The notes under the pieces are model-generated. The model saw only the letters and a list, made by a program, of their open reading frames with translations. It ran no database searches and was not told the origin of the DNA. DNA of 10,941 bases from Prevotellaceae bacterium (lineage in GTDB: Bacteria > Bacteroidota > Bacteroidia > Bacteroidales > Paludibacteraceae), in contig JAITNR010000163.1 in assembly GCA_031290375.1 (NCBI GenBank), forward strand, positions 1-10,941, written 5' to 3'. Made by a program: the position numbers and the translations under genes. Of the stretch, positions 1 to 6,034 are shown piece by piece. Numbering within the stretch: the first letter of the stretch is position 1; every line of letters begins with the position of its first letter.

Positions 1-890
1 TACAGCAGTTCAAAGACAAAACAGTGCTTTGTAATTGCGATGACCCAAAAGTATCGAACTTTTTCAAGTTCTTCGTACAAAACTTTGAATTTCTGGGACT
101 TAAAAAACTTATTACCACTTGCTACAAAAATCAAAATGCCAACCTGTTCAGTGAAAATAAATCTGAAAAGGCGGTGTATTTGGAATACGAAGGCGGCAAA
201 AAAGGAGATGACTTCCCTGATGCCGAAGAAATAGGAATAAAATATCTTAAAGGAGATGGCGATTTCCGTAGCGAAGAATGTATTGAATTGCTGAAACAAG
301 CCGATATAGTGGTAACAAATCCGCCATTTTCGCTTTTTCGTGAATATGTCGCCCAACTTGTGGAATATGATAAAAAAATCTTGATTATTGGAAATGTAAA
401 TGCCGCTTCTTATAAGGAATGTTTCCAACTTATCAAAGAAAATAAATTGTGGCTTGGCGCAAGTATTCACAGCGGTGACAGAGAATTTGCCGTTCCTGAT
501 GATTATCCTTTGAATGCTGCAGGTTACAGAATTGACGAAAACTACAAAAAATACATTCGTGTTAAAGGTGTCCGCTGGTTTACAAATTTGGATTATGACG
601 AACGCCACGAGGATTTGATACTTTACAAGATATATAATCCCGAAGAATATCCCAAATATGATAACTACGATGCAATCAATGTAGATAAAACCGCTGATAT
701 TCCTTGTGATTATAGCGGTGTTATGGGTGTACCTATTACTTTTTTGGATAAATATAACCCTGAACAGTTTGAGATAAAAGGAATTGATAGATATGTAGAA
801 GATAATCCAAATTATGGACACCGTTTTACAATAAGTGGAAGAGAAACCTATGCCCGAATTTTAATAAAAAACAAAAAATTAGGAGGATAA
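1..890 (+). CDS. EcoRI-family adenine-specific DNA methyltransferase, 5' end outside window
   Basis: Predicted N6-adenine DNA methyltransferase of the EcoRI methylase family, using S-adenosylmethionine to protect a DNA site; the recognition sequence cannot be read from the sequence. The frame is open from base 3, upstream of a possible GTG at 24. The residues before that GTG continue the family-like stretch ending NCDDPKVSNFF, so the true start lies left of the window and GTG 24 is not the start. The catalytic amino-methyltransferase motif NPPF is at bases 318-329, preceded by DIVVT. The C-terminal half carries GVMGVPITFLDKYNPEQFEI, which I recognise from this family. No frameshift is visible. 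The gene ends 4 nt before the broken DUF262-HNH gene, suggesting a two-gene restriction-modification-like cassette. Family assignment is from memory of conserved motifs; pairing with the neighbour is inference. Confidence 0.85.
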   Translation, partial: QQFKDKTVLCNCDDPKVSNFFKFFVQNFEFLGLKKLITTCYKNQNANLFSENKSEKAVYLEYEGGKKGDDFPDAEEIGIKYLKGDGDFRSEECIELLKQADIVVTNPPFSLFREYVAQLVEYDKKILIIGNVNAASYKECFQLIKENKLWLGASIHSGDREFAVPDDYPLNAAGYRIDENYKKYIRVKGVRWFTNLDYDERHEDLILYKIYNPEEYPKYDNYDAINVDKTADIPCDYSGVMGVPITFLDKYNPEQFEIKGIDRYVEDNPNYGHRFTISGRETYARILIKNKKLGG

Positions 891-897
891 TAATATG
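881..897 (+). promoter_or_regulatory. Shine-Dalgarno sequence AGGAGG for the DUF262-HNH start
   Basis: A consensus AGGAGG at 881-886 lies 8 nt before the ATG at 895. It is formed by the last codons (Gly-Gly) and run-up to the stop of the methyltransferase, so the two genes are likely translationally linked. Bacteroidota genes usually lack such a site and the other genes in this window show none, so this may mark a cassette acquired from elsewhere. It fixes the start of the downstream pseudogene at 895. Confidence 0.6.
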
Positions 898-2131
898 CAA
901 ATAGAATTAAATAAGATTAAGGTAAAAGACTTTTTGTTGATAACGAAGAGCAAGGAGTGAAGGGTTATGGCGGAAAGTTAGATATTCGCCCGCCTTATCA
1001 ACGAGAATTTATTTATGACGAGCCCAAACAGCGTTCGGTTATGAATACCATTCTCAAAGGTTTTCCCTTGAACGTGATGTATTGGGTAAAAACAGGCGAA
1101 GACACCTTTGAAGTGCTTGACGGCAGCAAAGAATTTTAAGTATTTGCAATTATTTTGCCCACAAATATGCGATAAAAATTGATAACGAGGAACACGTTTA
1201 TTTCGATAATCACAATTTCAAATCGCAGATAAATAAGATGTTGGACTACGAATTGACAGTTTATTTGTGCAATGGAACACCCGATGAAAGAATAGAATGG
1301 TTTAATATCATAAATATTGCAGGAGTAGAACTTAAACCTCAAGAAATACGCAATGCCAATTTTACAGGAACTTGGTTGTCTGATGCAAAAAGATATTTCA
1401 GCAAGAAAACGAACAATCAATTAAGACAATTTTGCTACAATAATAAGGAAAAAGATACTTTGCTCGCGGGCGAAATAGACCGTCAAGGCATTTTGGAGCA
1501 GGTTATTGATTGGCTCGCACAAGACAAATATCAAGAAATTAAAGATAAGGACAAGCGGATTCGTCAATATATGGCAGACCGCCAAAACGACAGCGATGCC
1601 AACGAAATTTGGACTTATTTTCAAAATGTTATGAATTGGGTAAAAATTACTTTCCCTATTTACAGACAACAAATGAAAGGCTTGGAATGGGGCAGGTTGT
1701 ATAACATATACCACAATAACGCCTACAATTCCAATACATTAGAAACAGAAATTGCCGCATTAATTGCAGATGATGATGTGGAGAACAAAAAAGGCATTTA
1801 TGAATATGTTTTGACAGACAAAACCAATAATAATGAAAGATTATTAAATATTCGGGCTTTTTCTGAATCAATAAAACAAAAAGTTTACGAAAAGCAAAAA
1901 GGCATTTGTCCGCTTTGTGATGGGGCTAATGCAACAAAAAAGTGGCAACTCAACGAAATGGAAGCTGACCATATAACGCCTTGGAGTGCGAGCGGCAAAA
2001 CAACAGAAGATAATTGTCAAATGTTGTGCAAAGACTGCAATCGCAGGAAGTCGGCAAATAACAGATACAAACTACCGCCTGTTTTGATAATTTCAAAGTG
2101 TTGTAGAAAGCAACAATCCAACCAAAAGTAA
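895..2131 (+). pseudogene. DUF262-HNH endonuclease (GmrSD-like), frameshifted
   Basis: Relic of a protein with an N-terminal DUF262 (ParB/Srx-like) domain and an HNH nuclease domain, the type found in restriction systems related to GmrSD. It starts MQIELNKIKVKDF at 895 (frame 1). It continues in frame 0 from about 936 (VDNEEQGVKGYGGKLDIRPP) and in frame 2 from about 1125 (LSICNYFAHKY), running to a stop at 2129-2131. Each step equals loss of one base. Adding a C after 1124 restores DGQQR, the DUF262 signature, followed by ILSICNY. The HNH part is intact: CPLC (near 1908-1919), EADHITPW, EDNCQ and CKDC with zinc-type cysteines. Adding one G near 2053 would end the protein KSGK-stop at 2061, which may be the original terminus; otherwise it runs into the next fragment. 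It was probably the restriction partner of the upstream methylase and is now non-functional. Confidence 0.8.
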
Positions 2132-2257
2132 AAAAGCGAATCGAAAAAAATATGATTTATACACAAAACTGTTCTGCAACAAAAAATACAGCGTATAAAA
2201 AATGGGGATAAATACAAGGTATTTATTGACTTTGAGAGAGTTGGATATGTTATTTAG
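2083..2257 (+). pseudogene. Broken coding remnant, C-terminal extension or separate gene tail
   Basis: Three consecutive reading-frame pieces join into one plausible peptide if single bases are restored. Frame 2 RYKLPPV leads to frame 1 FDNFKVL (2083-2103), then frame 0 VESNNPTKSKKANRKKYDLY and onward (to about 2203), then frame 2 KNGDKYKVFIDFERVGYVI-stop (ending 2257). Each step is again one missing base, and each can be explained by a shortened run (T, G, T). The composition resembles coding sequence, and VFIDFERVGYVI looks like a genuine protein end. It may be the end of the DUF262-HNH protein (about 455 aa if all joined) or the tail of a separate lost gene. I do not recognise the family. 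Confidence 0.4.
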
Positions 2258-2266
2258 CGTAGTCAT

Positions 2267-2295
2267 AAAAAAGCGCGATACTTTAGTATCCCGCT
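2267..2295 (-). terminator. Intrinsic terminator, - strand
   Basis: On the - strand AGCG, a G-C mismatch position, GATACT, a short AA loop, AGTATC and CGCT form a stem of 4 plus 6 base pairs around one mismatch, immediately followed by six T (complement of 2267-2272). The T tract exists only in the - direction. It would stop the candidate small RNA and any read-through from the MATE gene before it runs antisense into the nuclease pseudogene. Confidence 0.65.
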
Positions 2296-2475
2296 CGTGT
2301 GGGTATTTGGCACAACCTGAAAAGACAGGATAAGCGAAAGTTCACGCCACGGCGAACATTTCAACCTAAACTCTTCTTTTCTTTAAAATTGCCAAATTTT
2401 ATACGAGAAAGATTTAAACTAAAACGATATTATATTTATTTTGTCATTATCAACTAATTATTTTACCTTCCAAAG
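2267..2475 (-). ncRNA. Candidate small non-coding RNA, about 200 nt
   Basis: The - strand carries a near-ideal Bacteroidota promoter at 2478-2508 and an intrinsic terminator at 2267-2295, with no meaningful open reading frame between them. The expected transcript begins near 2472 and ends near 2267. It can fold as follows: ATTTGGCA (2397-2390) pairs perfectly with TGCCAAAT (2312-2305), enclosing a GC-rich hairpin (2340-2357) and a CCTG/CAGG hairpin (2316-2329), followed by the terminator stem. No protein gene lies downstream on this strand before the terminator, so it is not a leader. Its 5' and 3' ends do not pair in the way expected of 6S RNA, and I see no tmRNA features. Expression and conservation are untested; the family is unknown to me. 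Confidence 0.5.
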
Positions 2476-2477
2476 TG

Positions 2478-2508
2478 CAAAGGTATATAAAATTTTTGAA
2501 TGTACAAA
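2478..2508 (-). promoter_or_regulatory. Bacteroidota-type promoter for the candidate small RNA
   Basis: Read on the - strand, TTTG (complement of 2505-2508) is followed after 19 nt by TACCTTTG (complement of 2478-2485). This matches the Bacteroidota -33 TTTG and -7 TAnnTTTG consensus exactly in sequence and in spacing. Transcription would start near 2472 and run leftwards through the structured region to the terminator at 2267. Confidence 0.65.
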
Positions 2509-2617
2509 TATTTTCCCACAATAAAACTTTAAGATTAAATATTTTGTCTAACTGAACTATCCCTCTTCCAATGTCAGTGAAGGATGTTTAAACCCTTGTT
2601 TATTTGACAAAATAAGT

Positions 2618-2639
2618 TGATTTTCATGGTTAAAAATCA
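2618..2639 (-). repeat. AT-rich stem-loop just after the MATE stop codon
   Basis: TGATTTT (2618-2624) and AAAATCA (2633-2639) are a perfect 7-bp inverted repeat around an 8-nt loop, 4 nt downstream of the MATE gene stop at 2644-2646. It has no T tract directly behind it, so it is at best a weak terminator or an mRNA 3'-end stabiliser. Confidence 0.35.
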
Positions 2640-2643
2640 GTGA

Positions 2644-3972
2644 TTATCTGTTTGATACGTGTTGTTTCTGTGCATCTTCAATTTTCTCAAATATCGCTTT
2701 TTTTGCAAAAAAGGTCTGTGCCAAGCCTCTGAGTAGCAGAAACATAATCAATGCAAACCAAAGGGCGTTGTTGCCCATTATGTTGTTCAAACTTAGGTAG
2801 ATAGCAAAGAAAAATATTGTTGCAATTAAAATTGTTATCAGCATTGCTCTTGATGCGGTGGCTCCTACAAAAATGCCATCCCACAGGAATGCTGCAAAGC
2901 CCGTAAGCGGCACAAGCAACACCCACCAGTAGAACTCTTTTGCCAATGCCACAATCTCTTGTTTATCAGTGAGAAATGAAAGCATATTTTGACCCCAAGC
3001 TGCGTAAATAACCATAAAGAAAAGACTTAAAATTGTTCCCCAAACAAAAAGCAGTTTTATGCATTTTTTTAGTGAATTATTGTCTTTAGCCCCTATGAAT
3101 CTACCTGTAAGTGCCTCGCCAGCATAGGCAAAGCCGTCCATTATGTATGAAAAAATTGTAAAAAACTGCATTAGTAACGCATTGGTTGCCAGAGTGCTTT
3201 CACCAATTTTTGAACCTGCAACAGGGAAAAATGCAAATACTGCCGTAAGACAAACTGAGCGAAAAAAAATGTCGCTATTGACCTTTAAAAATGTTGTCAT
3301 TTGCGAAAAAATAAGGCTTTCTCTGATATTCAGATATTTATGAATAAATTTATATTTTGTCAGAAAAAAACATATTCCTGCTGCCAAACCTGAATACTGT
3401 GCCAATACTGTTCCCAAAGCCACGCCTTCGATGTCCATTTTTAGTACAAACACGAAAAACAGTCCAAGGCAGATATTGAGTAGATTAATGAAAATAGCAA
3501 TCCACATGGGCACTTTGGCGTTCTGCATACCTATGAACCACCCTTTCAGTCCGTACAAACCAAGAATTGCAGGTGCAGCCCAGATGTTTATGCTAAAATA
3601 TCTGAACACAAGCGATTGCATATGCTCACTGCCATCAATCAGCAATATAATTGTTTTGAAAACAGGTATTTGCAACACAATCAGCAACAACGCTATAAAA
3701 AAGGCGACCGAAAGACTTCTTACGAGGATTTTCGCCGCCTGTGGCATATCGTTTGCCCCGTATGACTGGGCTGTAAAACCGCTTGTTCCCATTCTTAGAA
3801 ATCCAAAAATCCAGTAGATGATATTGAAAATCATTGTGGCAACGGCTATTGCGGCTATGTAGGTCTTGTCGCCGATATGCCCCACTATAGCCAAATCCAC
3901 CAACCCAAGCAGCGGTACGGTGATGTTTGTAATAATGTTGGGAAAGGCTAATCTGAGAATGGTTTTGTGCAT
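2644..3972 (-). CDS. MATE-family efflux transporter (DinF-like)
   Basis: Inner-membrane multidrug and toxin extrusion protein of 442 aa, the normal length for the family. Members export cationic or other compounds by Na+ or H+ antiport; the substrate here is unknown. The N-terminus (LRLAFPNIITNITVPLLGLV, then DLAIVGHIGD) is the typical MATE first helix and loop. GTSGFTAQSYGAND follows near residues 63-76. Hydrophobic stretches along the whole length fit about 12 helices. The second half opens with the expected repeat-like region containing DGFAYAGEALTGRFIGAKD (about residues 279-297). The start is ATG at 3970-3972, with no Shine-Dalgarno; a tandem GGTTGCA pair lies directly upstream. It lies 88 nt after pyrE on the same strand, so it may be co-transcribed or have its own signal. 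The sequence appears intact. Confidence 0.9.
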   Translation of the reverse strand: MHKTILRLAFPNIITNITVPLLGLVDLAIVGHIGDKTYIAAIAVATMIFNIIYWIFGFLRMGTSGFTAQSYGANDMPQAAKILVRSLSVAFFIALLLIVLQIPVFKTIILLIDGSEHMQSLVFRYFSINIWAAPAILGLYGLKGWFIGMQNAKVPMWIAIFINLLNICLGLFFVFVLKMDIEGVALGTVLAQYSGLAAGICFFLTKYKFIHKYLNIRESLIFSQMTTFLKVNSDIFFRSVCLTAVFAFFPVAGSKIGESTLATNALLMQFFTIFSYIMDGFAYAGEALTGRFIGAKDNNSLKKCIKLLFVWGTILSLFFMVIYAAWGQNMLSFLTDKQEIVALAKEFYWWVLLVPLTGFAAFLWDGIFVGATASRAMLITILIATIFFFAIYLSLNNIMGNNALWFALIMFLLLRGLAQTFFAKKAIFEKIEDAQKQHVSNR

Positions 3973-3977
3973 CTTTT

Positions 3978-3991
3978 GGTTGCAGGTTGCA
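3978..3991. repeat. Tandem 7-bp repeat GGTTGCA x2 before the MATE start codon
   Basis: Two exact adjacent copies of GGTTGCA (as TGCAACC in the mRNA) end 6 nt upstream of the MATE ATG. They also form a small TTGCA/TGCAA palindrome (3980-3992). Such a repeat sits in the ribosome-binding window and could vary in copy number; two copies may equally be chance. Confidence 0.4.
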
Positions 3992-4060
3992 AGAATTTTA
4001 GATTTTCAGAAAAAATACGAACCATTCTGCACTGCTCACATCAATCATAATGTAAATTGG

Positions 4061-4696
4061 TTATACTTGTTTAATCCAACTCTCGTCTGAAGGATTTTCT
4101 CGAAATTTCAACAGTCTGTATGTATCTGACGGTTCTATAAATCCCTCATTAGCCGCTACTTGAATGAGAGTATCGAAGTTTGAAAGACTATAGTTTGTGA
4201 TGTTCGCTTTTTGAAGATTTTCCAACCCCTTTTTCATTCCGTAGGTAAATATACTCACCACACCAAGCACCTGAACATCAGCGTTTCTGAGTGTCTCAAC
4301 TACGTCAATGCAACTTGATGCGGTGGAAATCAAATCTTCTACCACCACCGCCTTTTGTCCCTTCTCTATTCGTCCTTCTATCTGATTACCGCGTCCGTGT
4401 CCCTTTGACGAAGAACGCACATAGCCCACTGGCAGATTGAGAATGGATGCCGCAATAGCCGCGTGAGCAATGCCTGCCGTAGCCGTTCCCATAAGTACTT
4501 CTACCTGAGAAAAATGGATTTTTATCAGTTCGGCTAAACCTTTTTCAACCTCGTCCCTAACTTTGGGAGCGGTAAGCACAAGTCGGTTATCGCAATAAAC
4601 CGGACTTTTGATACCGCTCGCCCAAGTAAACGGCTTGTCGGGGCTAAGAAACACTGCCCCGATTTCAAGTAACATCTTTGATATTCTTTGTTGCAT
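4061..4696 (-). CDS. pyrE: Orotate phosphoribosyltransferase
   Basis: Cytoplasmic enzyme of de novo pyrimidine synthesis that converts orotate and PRPP to orotidine 5'-phosphate. The protein is 211 aa, the normal length. Visible motifs are the substrate-side segment TWASGIKSPVYCDNR (residues 24-38), the flexible catalytic loop RSSSKGHGRGN (94-104) with its conserved Lys and His, and the PRPP-binding signature AVVVEDLISTASS (116-128). The start is ATG at 4694-4696; the next residues MQQRISKMLLEIGAVFLSP align with usual PyrE N-termini. It lies 62 nt downstream of a small lipoprotein gene, with a stem-loop in that gap, and 88 nt upstream of the MATE gene. None of its neighbours belongs to pyrimidine synthesis, so the gene is not in a pyr operon here. 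I found no clear promoter in the gap. Confidence 0.95.
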   Translation of the reverse strand: MQQRISKMLLEIGAVFLSPDKPFTWASGIKSPVYCDNRLVLTAPKVRDEVEKGLAELIKIHFSQVEVLMGTATAGIAHAAIAASILNLPVGYVRSSSKGHGRGNQIEGRIEKGQKAVVVEDLISTASSCIDVVETLRNADVQVLGVVSIFTYGMKKGLENLQKANITNYSLSNFDTLIQVAANEGFIEPSDTYRLLKFRENPSDESWIKQV

Positions 4697-4736
4697 ACTG
4701 CATCGGTTTTAGTGCAAGTCAATTACATTTGAAGCA

Positions 4737-4760
4737 GAAATTGCATTCGTAAGCAATTTC
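4737..4760 (-). repeat. Perfect 8-bp stem-loop at the end of the small lipoprotein gene
   Basis: GAAATTGC (4737-4744) and GCAATTTC (4753-4760) form a perfect stem with an 8-nt loop that overlaps two bases of the lipoprotein stop codon (4759-4761). No T tract follows on the - strand, so it is not a standard intrinsic terminator. It could attenuate read-through into pyrE or protect the 3' end of the lipoprotein mRNA. Confidence 0.45.
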
Positions 4761-5196
4761 ATTGTACTAAATAAACATCAATCCTGCGAACACACTCTCC
4801 GAGATACTCACCGCTTCCGTTAAGAAATTCTTCATTATTCATAACGATATTAATTGTTGTATCTCTGTACAAAACGTTTTCCTCACCGTCCGTATCCTTG
4901 AAAACCAATTTATAGGTGCTTGAGTAATAGGGATTGCTCGAATGGTGTTTGAGCCTGTAATAGCCCTGCTGCGAGGAAAAAAACAAGTCCCTTTCCACAT
5001 CACTTGCATTCTGCGTAACCTCGTACATTTCAACCTTGATGTTTTCGACAGGCTCTAATGTTTCGGCAGAATATATGTTACCCTCTATGATGTAATCGGC
5101 GGTCTGCATCACCGGCAGCTCTGACGCCTTACTACAACCCAACAGCAACAAGTATGCAACAATTGGAAGTGACCAATTTTTTACGTTTGTGTTCAT
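4759..5196 (-). CDS. Small putative lipoprotein
   Basis: Predicted envelope lipoprotein of about 145 aa with a signal sequence ending in the lipobox LLLGC. An in-frame TTG at 5214 would give a 151-aa product, but ATG at 5194-5196 gives a standard signal peptide (MNTNVKNWS then a hydrophobic run) with the Cys at residue 21, so I prefer it. After the lipobox, ADYIIEGNIYSAETLEPVENIKV resembles the first strands of a carboxypeptidase-regulatory-like beta domain. Later, YKLVFKDTDGEENVLYRDTTINI ends such a domain. That pattern also recalls the putative lipoproteins of the radical SAM/lipoprotein systems of Bacteroidales, but no radical SAM gene lies in the window, so this is a guess. The coding start lies 18 nt after the stop of the DUF3298 lipoprotein gene, suggesting co-transcription. 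Function unknown. Confidence 0.7.
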   Translation of the reverse strand: MNTNVKNWSLPIVAYLLLLGCSKASELPVMQTADYIIEGNIYSAETLEPVENIKVEMYEVTQNASDVERDLFFSSQQGYYRLKHHSSNPYYSSTYKLVFKDTDGEENVLYRDTTINIVMNNEEFLNGSGEYLGECVRRIDVYLVQ

Positions 5197-5214
5197 AGCA
5201 GTGAAATTTGCCAA

Positions 5215-5988
5215 CTATTCAAGTTTGCTCAAATCAACAGTCATTATATCCTTAATCTTCTGATATGGGATTTTCACTTCAATTTTGCCGCTTGAATATG
5301 GCGCAATCTCATACGGATTGAATATATAAACAAGAGTATCAGGTATAAAAATGAAATTCCCTTCAGGCACAGCGAAATTCCAATTAGGCATAAACGCCCC
5401 AAAATCGTAAGTGTCATTGTCCGGATAATTCAATGTATCTCTTAGAATTTCAATAAATTGTAAATTAAGAGCATCTTTGTAATTTTCCGTAAAAATATCC
5501 CCTTGGGTAAGCCTTTTGCCCGTTTTCAAATCGAAAACAAAGTTAGTTATGGTGTTGATTGCATGTGCTCCTCCTGCGTAAAGACTGCAATCTGCCTTAT
5601 AGCAAAGATAATCTTTGCCCAAAAATGTAACAACACCGTCAATATCCTCGGAATGGGGATATGAGAGCGATTCGTCAGGCAACTCCTTCACCGTAAGGTG
5701 ATACGCTTCCAATGCCGCAGCAATATGCTCTTCAATGGCTTTATCGGGCTTAATTTGATCGTAATCAACACACAAAATCGACTTGACTAAAGTACTGTTA
5801 ATTTTGTTGATAACGGCAGTGTCGCCTTTTACAAGCAATTCGAGGCAAATATTTGTTACAAAGTTTACCGTGTCGTTTTCAATTTTTCTTTCCGAACAAA
5901 ATTTTTCGGTGGAAATACCACCTTTTTTACAGCCGTAAAACACACAAATACAAACTGTAAGGCATAAATACAATTTTACTTTTTTCAT
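5215..5988 (-). CDS. DUF3298-domain lipoprotein (RsiV-like fold)
   Basis: Predicted lipoprotein of 257 aa. The signal sequence MKKVKLYLCLTVCICVFYGC ends in a relaxed Bacteroidota-type lipobox with Cys20. The mature part shows DUF4163/DUF3298 hallmarks: YAGGAHAINT (about residues 137-146), FVFDLKTGKRLTQGDIF (150-166) and the closing FNPYEIAPYSSGKIEVKIPY (223-242). This fold is shared with the anti-sigma factor RsiV and deacetylase-associated domains, where it can bind ligands such as lysozyme; in free-standing lipoproteins like this the ligand is unknown. There is no transmembrane helix apart from the signal and no anti-sigma domain. The start is ATG at 5986-5988, 46 nt after the TlpA-like gene, and the next lipoprotein follows closely. 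I infer an outer-layer or periplasmic role. Confidence 0.8.
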   Translation of the reverse strand: MKKVKLYLCLTVCICVFYGCKKGGISTEKFCSERKIENDTVNFVTNICLELLVKGDTAVINKINSTLVKSILCVDYDQIKPDKAIEEHIAAALEAYHLTVKELPDESLSYPHSEDIDGVVTFLGKDYLCYKADCSLYAGGAHAINTITNFVFDLKTGKRLTQGDIFTENYKDALNLQFIEILRDTLNYPDNDTYDFGAFMPNWNFAVPEGNFIFIPDTLVYIFNPYEIAPYSSGKIEVKIPYQKIKDIMTVDLSKLE

Positions 5989-6034
5989 AACAAGATTATT
6001 AGATTTATAATTTTTATGTTTTTTTAGACGAGAC

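Noticed and set aside
895..1240. Programmed ribosomal frameshifting in the DUF262-HNH gene
   Set aside because: At least two and probably five steps would be needed, none shows a recognisable slippery heptamer with a downstream structure, and one lies in the DGQQR codons themselves. Mutation or read error is simpler.
2267..2475. 6S RNA, tmRNA or a riboswitch
   Set aside because: The predicted ends do not pair as in 6S RNA, it is too short and lacks a tag frame for tmRNA, and no gene follows on the - strand to be controlled as by a riboswitch.
2588..2595. GTTTAAAC palindrome
   Set aside because: A single 8-bp A/T-rich palindrome with no repeat, partner or promoter link; expected by chance.
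3431..3817. 128-aa + strand open frame
   Set aside because: Antisense to the MATE gene, with no recognisable features.
5197..5214. TTG start at 5214 for the small lipoprotein
   Set aside because: It lies directly on the stop of the preceding gene, is a rare start, and the ATG at 5196 gives a better signal peptide.
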